From NCBI RefSeq assembly GCF_040730185.1, contig NZ_CP160402.1, positions 4,588,001-4,652,000 of the forward strand: a DNA stretch of 64,000 nucleotides. Direction: 5' to 3'. Within the stretch, counting starts at the first letter, position 1. Each line of letters starts with the position of its first letter. The position numbers were made by a program, and so were the translations under genes. This DNA comes from Streptomyces sp. Je 1-332. GTDB lineage: Bacteria; Actinomycetota; Actinomycetes; Streptomycetales; Streptomycetaceae. Below are positions 17,725-25,527 of this stretch, piece by piece. The notes below the pieces were generated by a model that ran no database searches, had not been told where the DNA came from, and was given only the letters and a program-made list of their open reading frames with translations.

Positions 17725-18583
17725 ACAGCCGCACATGGGCGGGAAGCCGTTTGCCCGACCGCCACGCCAGCTGCGTGTGCAGCACGAACGGCGGCTCCCA
17801 CGGCAGCGCGACGAGCACCCCCGAAGCCAGCTCGTCCCGCACCGCCATCCGCGGCAGCAGAGCCACCCCGAGGCCACCGGCGACCCCCCGCTTGGTGGCC
17901 TCGATCGTGCCGAACTCCATGAAGGGCGGCGGGGATCCGTTGCGCGTCCGGAGTTCGTCCTCGAACAGATCCCGGTAGGGACAGCCCGGCTCCGTGCCCA
18001 CCAGCTGCACCGCCGCCAGATCACCCGTGACGAGCGACTGACCCCCGTGCGCGGCCAGCGGATGCGTCGGCGCGCAGACCAGGACCAGCGGCTCCTCGGC
18101 GAGGACCTCGGTCTCCAGGCCCGCGTGCTCGGTCTCCCGCTCCATCAGGAAACCGACGTCGTACGTCCCCGCCCGCAGCGCGTGGCGCGTCTCGTCGCCC
18201 AGCGTGGGGCGCAGGGAGAGCTGCACCTTCGGGTAACGGTGGTGGAAGAGTTCGAGCAGCGGGGGCAGGCGGTAGGACGTCAGGGACTCCATCGTGCCGA
18301 CCGCGATGGCACCGCTCGGCTCCCCGGCGTCGACGACCGCGGACCGCGCCTCGTCCGCGAGCTCGATGATCTGCCGGGCGTAGGGGAGCAGGCGCTCGCC
18401 CGCCTCCGTGAGGCGGATACGGCTGCCGAGCCGGTCGAAGAGCTCGGCGTCGAGCGAGGACTCCAGGGAGCGGATCTGGCTCGTGACGCTGGACTGTGCG
18501 TACTTCAGCTCGGCCGCGGCCTGCGTGAAGCTGAGTACGGAGGCGACCTTCTCGAAGGTCGCGAGCAGCCGCAGTTCCATCAT
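17669..18583 (-). CDS. LysR-family transcriptional regulator
   Basis: The 304-residue protein has the winged HTH at residues 1-60 (FTQAAAELKYAQSSVTSQIRSLESSL) and a periplasmic-binding-like effector domain beyond about 90, standard for LysR types. The N-terminal MM offers two adjacent ATG starts. The 3' end is antisense to the last 56 bases of the transporter gene. LysR proteins often control a divergent gene, but none is divergent here; the convergent transporter is the nearest candidate target. Confidence 0.92.
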   Translation of the reverse strand: MMELRLLATFEKVASVLSFTQAAAELKYAQSSVTSQIRSLESSLDAELFDRLGSRIRLTEAGERLLPYARQIIELADEARSAVVDAGEPSGAIAVGTMESLTSYRLPPLLELFHHRYPKVQLSLRPTLGDETRHALRAGTYDVGFLMERETEHAGLETEVLAEEPLVLVCAPTHPLAAHGGQSLVTGDLAAVQLVGTEPGCPYRDLFEDELRTRNGSPPPFMEFGTIEATKRGVAGGLGVALLPRMAVRDELASGVLVALPWEPPFVLHTQLAWRSGKRLPAHVRLFIDQSVRLVREQAAEYAN

Positions 18584-18604
18584 CGGACTCCCGTTCGCCA
18601 GGCC

Positions 18605-18934
18605 CTAGCTCTCCGTGCCCCGGTCCCGCTTCTTGTCGTCCGGGTCCTCGTCACCGAGGGACTTCAGGAACTCGGGGTTGTCGTCCGGCGCCACCCACTG
18701 TCCGCGCCCGCCGCGTCCGACGCGCGGGCCACCCCCGGCGGCGGGCGTCTTGCGCACCTTGCCGGTGGCGAACCAGGCGATCGGTCCGAGGAGAACCTCG
18801 CCGAAGAGCAGCACGATGATGACCCAGACCACCTTCGGCAGATGTCTGATCTCCTTCTCCGGAGTGTTCAGGACATCGATGAAGGCATAGATCCACACGG
18901 CCAGGACCAGCAGGAACGGCAGATACCTGAGCAT
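18605..18934 (-). CDS. PLDc_N-type two-helix membrane protein
   Basis: The 109-residue protein has two membrane helices (about 4-20 and 37-57) joined by a loop with TPEKEIRHLPKVVWVI, the pattern of the phospholipase-D N-terminal (PLDc_N) domain. A charged cytosolic tail follows, ending DDKKRDRGTES. No phospholipase catalytic HKD motif is present, so an enzyme activity should not be inferred. It lies 21 bases upstream of the LysR gene on the same strand and is divergent from mqnL. Confidence 0.8.
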   Translation of the reverse strand: MLRYLPFLLVLAVWIYAFIDVLNTPEKEIRHLPKVVWVIIVLLFGEVLLGPIAWFATGKVRKTPAAGGGPRVGRGGRGQWVAPDDNPEFLKSLGDEDPDDKKRDRGTES

Positions 18935-19023
18935 GGTTGCGCGATTCCCCAAGCGACGAAGGAGGGGCGGCGTGCGGGCCCCGCTGTCCGGGCCAGGGTA
19001 GCCGGTGGCCGATACTGGGACGC

Positions 19024-20481
19024 ATGGCTTATGACGATCTTCGCTCCCTGCTCCGTGCACTGGAGCGCGAGGGCGATCTCAAGCGCATCAAGGCAGAGGT
19101 CGATCCGTATCTGGAGGTCGGCGAGATCACCGACCGGGTGCAGAAGTCCGGCGGCCCCGCGCTCCTCTTCGAGAACGTCAAGGGCTCCTCGATGCCCCTC
19201 GCGATGAACGTGTACGGGACGGACCGCCGCCTCCTGAAGGCGCTGGACCTGAAGTCGTACGCGGAGATCAGCGACAAGATCGGCGGACTGCTCAAGCCGG
19301 AGTTGCCGCAGGGCTTCGTCGGCGTGCGCGAGGCGTTCGGGAAGCTCGGCGCGATGACGCACGTACCGCCGAAGAAGGTGAAGTCCGACAACGCGCCCGT
19401 GCAGGAGACCGTGCTCACCGGCGACGACGTCGACCTGGAGAAGCTGCCCGCGCTCTTCACCTGGCCCGAGGACGGCGGCTCCTTCTTCAACCTCGGCCTG
19501 ACCCACACCAAGGACCCGGACACCGGGGTGCGCAACCTCGGCCTGTACCGCCTGCAGCGCCACGACAAGCGCACCATCGGCATGCACTGGCAGATCCACA
19601 AGGACAGCCGCAACCACTACCAAGTGGCCGCCCGCAGGGGCGAGAAGCTCCCCGTCGCGATCGCCTTCGGCTGTCCGCCCGCCGTCACGTACGCCTCCAC
19701 CGCGCCGCTGCCCGGCGACATGGACGAGTACATGCTGGCAGGGTTCATCCAGGGCAAGCGCGTGGAGATGGTCGACTGCAAGACCGTGCCGCTCCAGGTC
19801 CCCGCGCACGCCGAGGTCGTCATCGAGGGCTGGCTGGAGCCGGGCGAGATGCTCCCCGAGGGCCCCTTCGGCGACCACACCGGCTTCTACACGCCGCAGG
19901 AGGACTTCCCCGCGCTGAGGATCGACTGCGTGACGATGCGGAAGCGTCCGCTGCTCCAGTCGATCGTGGTCGGCCGGCCGCCCACGGAGGACGGTCCGCT
20001 GGGCCGCGCCACCGAGCGCTTCTTCCTGCCGCTCCTCAAGGTGATCGTCCCGGACATCGTGGACTACCACCTGCCGGAGTCCGGCGGCTTCCACAACTGC
20101 GCGATCGTCTCGATCGACAAGAAGTACCCGAAGCACGCGCAGAAGGTCATGCACGCCATCTGGGGCGCCCACATGATGTCGCTGACCAAACTGATCGTGG
20201 TCGTGGACAAGGATTGCGACGTCCATGATCTGCACGAAGTGTCCTGGCGCGCGCTCGGCAACACCGACTACGCGCGCGACCTGACGGTGGCCGAAGGTCC
20301 CGTCGACCACCTCGACCACGCCTCCTACCAGCAGTTCTGGGGCGGCAAGGCGGGCATCGACGCGACGAAGAAGCTGCCCGAGGAGGGCTACACCCGGGAC
20401 GGGGGCTGGCCGAACATGGTCGAGTCCGACCCGGAGACGGCGTCGAAGGTCGACCGCCGCTGGAAGGAGTACGGGCTCTAA
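19024..20481 (+). CDS. mqnL: UbiD-family decarboxylase of futalosine menaquinone synthesis
   Basis: The 485-residue protein is a full-length UbiD-type decarboxylase (SGGPALLFENVKG near the N-terminus, then GDDVDLEKLPAL and PEGPFGDHTGFY with conserved Glu residues). UbiD enzymes use prenylated FMN, and the flavin prenyltransferase gene is two genes downstream. Together with the neighbouring prenyltransferase this fits MqnL, which decarboxylates the prenylated dihydroxynaphthoate late in the futalosine route. A GATACT hexamer ends 7 bases before the ATG, so a leaderless start is possible. The prenyltransferase gene starts 2 bases after its stop. Confidence 0.92.
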   Translation: MAYDDLRSLLRALEREGDLKRIKAEVDPYLEVGEITDRVQKSGGPALLFENVKGSSMPLAMNVYGTDRRLLKALDLKSYAEISDKIGGLLKPELPQGFVGVREAFGKLGAMTHVPPKKVKSDNAPVQETVLTGDDVDLEKLPALFTWPEDGGSFFNLGLTHTKDPDTGVRNLGLYRLQRHDKRTIGMHWQIHKDSRNHYQVAARRGEKLPVAIAFGCPPAVTYASTAPLPGDMDEYMLAGFIQGKRVEMVDCKTVPLQVPAHAEVVIEGWLEPGEMLPEGPFGDHTGFYTPQEDFPALRIDCVTMRKRPLLQSIVVGRPPTEDGPLGRATERFFLPLLKVIVPDIVDYHLPESGGFHNCAIVSIDKKYPKHAQKVMHAIWGAHMMSLTKLIVVVDKDCDVHDLHEVSWRALGNTDYARDLTVAEGPVDHLDHASYQQFWGGKAGIDATKKLPEEGYTRDGGWPNMVESDPETASKVDRRWKEYGL

Positions 20482-20483
20482 AG

Positions 20484-21407
20484 ATGAGTGCTGATTCAGC
20501 GACCCCGGAACTCTTCGGGCCCGAGCCCGCCCCGCCCGGCAAGGTCAAGGCGTTCCTGCGCCTCGTCATGATCGAGCACTCGGTCTTCGCGCTGCCCTTC
20601 GCCTACATCGCCGCGCTGACCGCGATGTTCCAGCTGGACGGGAACATCCACTGGGGCCGGCTGCTCCTCGTCACCGTCTGCATGGTCGGCCTGCGGACGT
20701 TCGCCATGGCGGCGAACCGCATCATCGACCGGGAGATCGACGCCCGTAACCCGAGGACCGCGCACCGCGAACTCGTCACGGGCGCGGTGTCGGTGAAGTC
20801 CGCCTGGACGGGCGCGCTGGTCGCGCTCGTGGTTTTCCTGGGCTCGGCCGCGCTGCTCAACCCGCTGTGCCTGGCGCTCGCGCCGGTCGCGGTGATCCCG
20901 ATGGTGGTCTACCCCTACGGCAAGCGGTTCACGAACTTCCCGCAGGCGATCCTCGGCCTCGCCCAGGCCATCGGCCCGATCGGCGCCTGGCTCGCCGTCA
21001 CCGGCGAGTGGTCCTGGCAGGCGGTCATCCTCGGCCTCGCGGTCGGGATCTGGATCGGCGGCTTCGACCTGATCTACGCCTGCCAGGACGTGCAGACGGA
21101 CCGCGAGGTCGGCGTGATGTCGGTGCCCGCGCGCTTCGGCATCCCGGGCGCCATCTGGGGAGCGCGCGGCTGCCACCTGGTGACCACCGCGCTGTTCGTC
21201 TGGTACGCGGCGGACACCGGGGCGGGTGTCTTCTTCTGGCTGGGGCTCGCGGTGGTCGCCGGGGCGTTCGTCTACGAGCACAGCATCGTCAGGCCGCACG
21301 ACCTCTCCCGGCTCAACCGCGCCTTCTTCCAGGTCAACGGCTTCATCGGCATCGCGCTCTTCGTCTGCGCGCTGCTCGATCTGCTGGTGCGCGGGCTGAC
21401 CGTCTAG
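20484..21407 (+). CDS. mqnP: UbiA-family prenyltransferase of futalosine menaquinone synthesis
   Basis: The 307-residue membrane protein carries both Asp-rich prenyl-diphosphate motifs: NRIIDREIDARNPRTAHREL (NxxxDxxxD) and DLIYACQDVQTDREVG. With its mqnL and mqnM neighbours it is best read as MqnP, which attaches the polyprenyl chain to 1,4-dihydroxy-6-naphthoate at the membrane. It sits 2 bases after mqnL and 9 bases before mqnM, so all three form one operon. Confidence 0.93.
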   Translation: MSADSATPELFGPEPAPPGKVKAFLRLVMIEHSVFALPFAYIAALTAMFQLDGNIHWGRLLLVTVCMVGLRTFAMAANRIIDREIDARNPRTAHRELVTGAVSVKSAWTGALVALVVFLGSAALLNPLCLALAPVAVIPMVVYPYGKRFTNFPQAILGLAQAIGPIGAWLAVTGEWSWQAVILGLAVGIWIGGFDLIYACQDVQTDREVGVMSVPARFGIPGAIWGARGCHLVTTALFVWYAADTGAGVFFWLGLAVVAGAFVYEHSIVRPHDLSRLNRAFFQVNGFIGIALFVCALLDLLVRGLTV

Positions 21408-21416
21408 GCTCACGGT

Positions 21417-22097
21417 GTGAAGCCAGGAGATACACAGCGTAAGCCTTGGATCGTGGGGGTGTCGGGGGCCTCGGGGACCCCGTATGCCGCCGCAGTGCTG
21501 CGGGCGCTGCTCGCGGCCGGGGAGAGCGTGGACCTGGTGGTCTCGCGGGCCTCGCGGCTGACGATCCTCGACGAGACGGGCATCGCCTTCCGGGACGCGC
21601 ACTGGCAGGAGGACCTGCGGGAGTGGCTCGGGCGCGGTGCCGACGGCAAGCCGGGGACCTTCGACGTGCCGGTGGACGACGTGCGGTACTGGGCGGCGGG
21701 CGATCTGGCCGCCGGTCCCTCGTCGGGGTCGTACGCGACGAAGGGGATGCTGATCGTGCCCGCTTCGACGGCGTGCGTGGCCGGGGTGGCGCTGGGGCTC
21801 TCGAAGGATCTGCTGCAGCGGTCGGCGAGCGTGACGCTCAAGGAAGGCCGCCGGCTCGTGGTCTGCGTACGCGAGACGCCGCTGAACGGACAGACGCTGA
21901 AGCACTTGGTGACGCTGGACGAGGCGGGCGCGATCGTGCTGCCCGCCTCTCCGGCGTTCTACGCGGGGGCGACGCACATCCAGGATCTGGTGGACTTCGT
22001 CGCCGGGCGGACGCTGGACGCGGCAGGGGTGCCGCATCAGCTGTACCGCCGTTGGAAGGGGGAGCTCGGTGGAGGCTCGGCCCCTTCGGGGGACTAG
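21417..22097 (+). CDS. mqnM: UbiX-type flavin prenyltransferase
   Basis: The 226-residue protein has the flavoprotein motif VSGASGTPYA at its start, then LIVPASTACVAGVALGLSKDLLQRSASVTLKEGR and LVVCVRETPLN, hallmarks of UbiX/Pad1. It makes the prenylated FMN that the UbiD-type enzyme encoded two genes upstream requires. An internal segment (about residues 64-90) is longer than in E. coli UbiX. The start is GTG. Its stop overlaps the stop of a small convergent ORF by 4 bases. Confidence 0.93.
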   Translation: MKPGDTQRKPWIVGVSGASGTPYAAAVLRALLAAGESVDLVVSRASRLTILDETGIAFRDAHWQEDLREWLGRGADGKPGTFDVPVDDVRYWAAGDLAAGPSSGSYATKGMLIVPASTACVAGVALGLSKDLLQRSASVTLKEGRRLVVCVRETPLNGQTLKHLVTLDEAGAIVLPASPAFYAGATHIQDLVDFVAGRTLDAAGVPHQLYRRWKGELGGGSAPSGD

Positions 22098-22234
22098 CGC
22101 TTCTTGGCGGCGCGCTTCGTGCTGCGCTCGGCCTTGGGCGCGGCGGGCTTGTGGGCACGCGAGCGGTTGGCCAGGTCCTGCAGCTCGCGCATCCGGGCGT
22201 AGGCCATCTCGATCGAGTACACGGGGTGACTCAC
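22094..22234 (-). CDS. Small basic protein of unknown function
   Basis: A 46-residue ORF on the minus strand begins SHPVYSIEMAYARMRELQDL and ends in a Lys/Arg/Ala-rich tail (KAERSTKRAAKKR). It has no membrane segment. The GTG at 22234 is directly preceded by AGGA, closer than usual; a GTG four codons later is the alternative. The helix-plus-basic-tail makeup suggests a nucleic-acid-binding peptide, but this is a guess. It lies between mqnM and the Lrp gene, divergent from the latter. Confidence 0.55.
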   Translation of the reverse strand: MSHPVYSIEMAYARMRELQDLANRSRAHKPAAPKAERSTKRAAKKR

Positions 22235-22356
22235 TCCTGAAGTGTCGTTTTCGTCTGAAGAATCAACGCCGATCGGCGCAGATTCCGAAAGATTCACAGG
22301 GGCTAAGCCCTGTTGCACCTTAGATTCTACACATAGACTCGCGGTATCGCTGAATA

Positions 22357-22830
22357 ATGAAAGGCATCGCACCTATGGACGCCGTGGACAGGCAGCTCAT
22401 CCAGGCCCTGCGCGAGAACGGCAGGGCCTCGTACGCCGAACTCGGCCGGCTCGTCGGCCTCTCGGGACCGAGCGTCACGGACCGGATCAACCGCCTGGAG
22501 GCGGCGGGTGTCATCACCGGCTACCGCGCGACCGTGGACTCCGCGTCGCTCGGCCTCGGCGTCATCGCCCTCATCGGCATCTCCCTCTCGGACGCCGCCG
22601 ACCACGAGGACGTCGCCCGGCGCTTGAAGGATCTGCACGAGATCGAGGACTGCTGGTTCATCGCGGGCGACGACTCGTACATGCTCAAGATCCGGGCCAC
22701 GGACGTGGACGGCCTGGAGAAGACGATCCGCAGGCTGAGCGGCACCAAGGGCGTCTCCAGGACGCGTACGACGATCGTGCTCTCCACGAAGTGGGAGAAC
22801 CGCGTCGGGGAGCTGCCCGAGGAGGAGTGA
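22357..22830 (+). CDS. Lrp/AsnC-family transcriptional regulator
   Basis: The 157-residue protein has the Lrp N-terminal HTH (MDAVDRQLIQALRENGRASY, then GPSVTDRINRLEAAGVI) and a C-terminal RAM ligand-binding domain with the beta-alpha-beta pattern. An ATG at 22375 is an alternative start that removes six residues. It lies 63 bases upstream of mqnE on the same strand and inside the menaquinone cluster, so it is a candidate regulator of that pathway, though Lrp proteins usually sense amino acids. Confidence 0.93.
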   Translation: MKGIAPMDAVDRQLIQALRENGRASYAELGRLVGLSGPSVTDRINRLEAAGVITGYRATVDSASLGLGVIALIGISLSDAADHEDVARRLKDLHEIEDCWFIAGDDSYMLKIRATDVDGLEKTIRRLSGTKGVSRTRTTIVLSTKWENRVGELPEEE

Positions 22831-22893
22831 CCTCCGGGGCGTACCGTGGGCGGAGGTTTGTGGTGGGTCGTAGGGAGAGGTAAGGGCGAGGGC

Positions 22894-24057
22894 ATGGACG
22901 CAGGTCTCAAGCGCGAACTTGAGCAGAAGGTCCGGGACGGTGAGCGGCTGTCCCGCGAGGACGGCATCGCCCTCTACGAGTCGGACGATCTCGCCTGGCT
23001 CGGCGGCCTCGCCCACGAGGTGCGCACGCGCAAGAACGGCGACGTCGTGCACTTCAACGTCAACCGCCACCTCAACATGACGAACGTGTGCACCGCCTCG
23101 TGCGCGTACTGCTCGTTCCAGCGCAAGCCGGGCGAGAAGGACGCGTACACGATGCGCATCGAGGAGGCCGTCCGCCTCGCCAAGGCGATGGAGGGCGAGA
23201 ACCTCACCGAGCTGCACATCGTCAACGGCCTGCACCCCAACCTGCCGTGGCGCTACTACCCGCGCTCGCTCAGCGAGCTCAAGAAGGCGCTCCCGGACGT
23301 CTCGCTGAAGGCGTTCACGGCCACGGAGATCCACCACTTCGAGACGATCTCGGGGATGTCGGCCTCCGACATCCTGGACGAGCTGATCGAGGCGGGCCTC
23401 GAATCGCTCACCGGCGGCGGCGCGGAGATCTTCGACTGGGAGGTCCGCCAGCACATCGTCGACCACCGCACCCACTGGGAGGACTGGTCGCGCATCCACC
23501 GCCTCGCGCACGAGAAGGGTCTCAAGACCCCGTGCACGATGCTGTACGGCCACATCGAGGAGCGCCGGCACCGGGTCGACCACGTACTGCGGCTGCGTGA
23601 ACTCCAGGACGAGACCGGCGGGTTCCAGGTCTTCATCCCGCTGCGCTACCAGCACGACTTCGTGGACATGAAGGACGGCAAGGTCAGGAACCGCCTCCAG
23701 GCGCGCACGACCATGGCGTCGGGCGCCGAGGCCCTGAAGACCTTCGCGGTCTCGCGTCTCCTCTTCGACAACGTCCCGCACGTCAAGGTCTTCTGGGTCA
23801 TGCACGGCCTGCAGACGACGCAGCTCGCGCTCCAGCACGGCGCGGACGACATGGACGGCTCGGTCGTCGAGTACAAGATCACGCACGACGCGGACAACTT
23901 CGGCACGCCGAACAAGCTGACGCGTGAGGACCTGCTCGACCTCATCCGCGAGGCGGGCTTCCGCCCCGTCGAGCGGAACACGCGCTACGAGTCGATCCGT
24001 GAGTACGAGGGTCCGGACCTGTCGCTCAGGGAGACGCCGCAGGCGATGCGGGTCTGA
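22894..24057 (+). CDS. mqnE: Aminodeoxyfutalosine synthase (radical SAM)
   Basis: MqnE couples 3-enolpyruvylbenzoate (the MqnA product) to S-adenosylmethionine, giving aminodeoxyfutalosine. The 387-residue protein has the radical-SAM cluster ligands Cys66-x3-Cys70-x2-Cys73 (NVCTASCAYCSF). The MqnE/MqnC-type segments ELHIVNGLHPNLPWRYY and SLTGGGAEIFDWEVR follow. MqnC would be an alternative, but the position beside mqnL/P/M and the ITHDADNFGTPNKL segment favour MqnE. The start at 22894 follows a GGGCGAGGG ribosome-binding stretch. A terminator follows. Confidence 0.92.
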   Translation: MDAGLKRELEQKVRDGERLSREDGIALYESDDLAWLGGLAHEVRTRKNGDVVHFNVNRHLNMTNVCTASCAYCSFQRKPGEKDAYTMRIEEAVRLAKAMEGENLTELHIVNGLHPNLPWRYYPRSLSELKKALPDVSLKAFTATEIHHFETISGMSASDILDELIEAGLESLTGGGAEIFDWEVRQHIVDHRTHWEDWSRIHRLAHEKGLKTPCTMLYGHIEERRHRVDHVLRLRELQDETGGFQVFIPLRYQHDFVDMKDGKVRNRLQARTTMASGAEALKTFAVSRLLFDNVPHVKVFWVMHGLQTTQLALQHGADDMDGSVVEYKITHDADNFGTPNKLTREDLLDLIREAGFRPVERNTRYESIREYEGPDLSLRETPQAMRV

Positions 24058-24078
24058 ACCGCCGCTTTTTCCGCACGT

Positions 24079-24109
24079 GCGAGCCCCGGCCCCTTCGGCC
24101 GGGGCTCGC
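24079..24109 (+). terminator. Terminator after mqnE
   Basis: A perfect 13-bp stem (24079-24091 with 24097-24109) with loop CCTTC lies 21 bases after the mqnE stop. Confidence 0.85.
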
Positions 24110-24136
24110 TTGCGTTGTCCGCGATGCGGAACGCGG

Positions 24137-24171
24137 TTGAGGCAGGTGGCGGTAATAGTTAATCTGCCTCT
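24137..24171 (+). promoter_or_regulatory. Sigma-70-type promoter for a leaderless GNAT mRNA
   Basis: TTGAGG (24137-24142), a 17-base spacer and TAATCT (24160-24165) are followed by exactly 6 bases before the ATG at 24172. No Shine-Dalgarno sequence is present. The transcript would begin at or next to the start codon. Confidence 0.7.
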
Positions 24172-24696
24172 ATGACGCTTACCTTCCGGCTGGACCCGGA
24201 GATCGATCCCGCCCTCCGTGACGGTGTCCTCGCGCTCTGGGCCGACGTGTCCAACGCCGGCGGGGCCGTCGGTTTCGTACCGCCCGTGACGGTCGACGAC
24301 ATCCGGCCCGAGTGGCTCAAGCGCCTGGCCCAGCTGAGCAAGGGCGAGACCCGGCTGCTCGTCGGGTACGACGAGGACGGCGCCGTCGCCGCGACCGCCT
24401 TCCTCGCCTACAACACGCACCGGCTGATGACGCACTGGATCTGGCTGTACGTGGTGATGGTGCACCCCAAGCACCAGGGCAAGGCATACGGGCGCGACCT
24501 GATGGCCGCCGCGGCCGACGCGGCGCGCGGCATCGACGGCATCCAGGCGATCCGGCTGACCTGCCGCGGCGGCACCGGCGTCGACCGGTTCTACGAGTCC
24601 TGCGGATACAAGGAGGTCGGGCGCGTGCCCGGCGCGATCCGCGTCGCCCCCGGTGACGACCGCGACGACATCACCATGCTTCTGCCGCTCGGCTGA
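24172..24696 (+). CDS. GNAT-family N-acetyltransferase
   Basis: The 174-residue protein shows the GNAT acetyl-CoA site in VVMVHPKHQGKAYGRDLM and the C-terminal FYESCGYKEVGRVPGAI. The middle IWLYVVMVHP strand resembles aminoglycoside/antibiotic acetyltransferase-like relatives, but no substrate can be named. It is preceded by a clear promoter whose -10 lies 6 bases before the ATG. Confidence 0.88.
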   Translation: MTLTFRLDPEIDPALRDGVLALWADVSNAGGAVGFVPPVTVDDIRPEWLKRLAQLSKGETRLLVGYDEDGAVAATAFLAYNTHRLMTHWIWLYVVMVHPKHQGKAYGRDLMAAAADAARGIDGIQAIRLTCRGGTGVDRFYESCGYKEVGRVPGAIRVAPGDDRDDITMLLPLG

Positions 24697-24822
24697 GGAT
24701 TCGCGCGAGGTTCCGTGCGGTTCCGTGAGGGCTCACCCCCTTGCTGGAGGCGCCCCCTCCCATGCTTCACTGGAGGGGCTCGTCCTACTCGGGCCTATTT
24801 CGGAACGGAAGAGTGGATTGAC

Positions 24823-25113
24823 ATGCTCCGCTACACGCTGATGCGCCTCGGGGTCTTCGTGGGCTGCTTTTTCGCGGTCTGGGGGCTTGTCTACATCGGG
24901 GCCCTGCCGAAGGGGCTCGGCGACTCCAACCTCCTGTGGGTCCTGCTGCTCGCCCTCGTCATCTCCGCACCCATCAGCTTCGTGGTGCTGCGTGGGGAGC
25001 GGGACCGGGCCTCGATCCAGGTCGTCGAGCGCGTGGAGCGCACCAAGGCCAACCTGGAGGCGAACCGCACCCAGGAGGACCTCGCCGACGACGCGGCCCG
25101 TGCGAAGTCATAG
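24823..25113 (+). CDS. DUF4229 small membrane protein
   Basis: The 96-residue protein has two membrane helices (about 9-25 and 35-55) followed by a charged, probably coiled tail (RASIQVVERVERTKANLEANRTQED). This layout matches actinobacterial DUF4229 proteins, whose function is unknown. It is monocistronic, and a two-part terminator follows. Confidence 0.83.
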   Translation: MLRYTLMRLGVFVGCFFAVWGLVYIGALPKGLGDSNLLWVLLLALVISAPISFVVLRGERDRASIQVVERVERTKANLEANRTQEDLADDAARAKS

Positions 25114-25165
25114 GCGTCCTGCAGCAGCGGACGTACGTGTCGTAAGTTTCGTCACAAAGCACCCA

Positions 25166-25202
25166 ACCCCGGCAATGGAGCGGACGCTCCGGGCCGGGGT
25201 TT
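25166..25202 (+). terminator. Terminator after the DUF4229 gene
   Basis: An outer 9-bp stem (25166-25174 with 25194-25202) encloses an inner 6-bp stem (25178-25183 with 25186-25191). It is followed by TTTCTTGCG. Confidence 0.8.
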
Positions 25203-25205
25203 CTT

Positions 25206-25327
25206 GCGTTCCGGGGGTGACTCTGCCTCTGATTGGCCTCTTCTGACCCAAACAAGACCTTTGATGTTCTCAAAGTTCAAGTGTTAACGTGTTCGACATG
25301 AAGACAGCAGCCGCGCACCGCATCGCC
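25206..25327 (+). promoter_or_regulatory. Promoter region of the leader peptide / symporter unit
   Basis: This is the upstream part of a long gene-poor stretch (25114-25527). TTGATG (25261-25266) and TTAACG (25284-25289), 17 bases apart, are a weak promoter candidate. An ATG at 25298, in frame with the leader peptide, would lengthen it by ten residues. Beyond the leader ORF, AGCGGCG (25445-25451) can pair with CGCCGCT (25485-25491). Confidence 0.4.
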
Positions 25328-25405
25328 ATGAGCGTTCCGCTCGTGGCGCGCCTGCATGTCGATCTCTGCCGCTGCATGTCCGCGGCCTGTCGTTGCCGTC
25401 GTTGA
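25328..25405 (+). CDS. Cysteine-rich putative leader peptide
   Basis: This 25-codon ORF contains LVARLHVDLCRC and ends SAACRCRR, with four Cys at positions 14, 16, 21 and 23. The R-x-HVDL-x-R...SAxCR pattern matches a group of actinobacterial short leader peptides found before sulfur-related operons, and runs of Cys codons in mycobacterial leader ORFs act as cysteine-responsive attenuators. It lies 122 bases before an SLC1-type symporter gene with no other gene between. Ribosome stalling at Cys codons under cysteine shortage would then raise transporter expression (inference). An in-frame ATG at 25298 is an alternative start. Confidence 0.72.
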   Translation: MSVPLVARLHVDLCRCMSAACRCRR

Positions 25406-25527
25406 AAAGCGCGAGCGACAAGCAACAAGTGACATCTGCACTGCAGCGGCGCCGTTACGGCCGTTCCCTCTGACCTCTCGCGGTCGCCGCTCCCTCACGT
25501 CCCCCTGCCATTACCCGGAGTGTGTCC

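Noticed and set aside
18605..18934. Phospholipase D
   Set aside because: Only the two-helix N-terminal domain is present; there is no HKD catalytic motif and the protein is 109 residues.
22327..24474. 715-codon minus-strand frame opposite the Lrp, mqnE and GNAT genes
   Set aside because: It covers three well-supported plus-strand genes and encodes a charged, featureless sequence.
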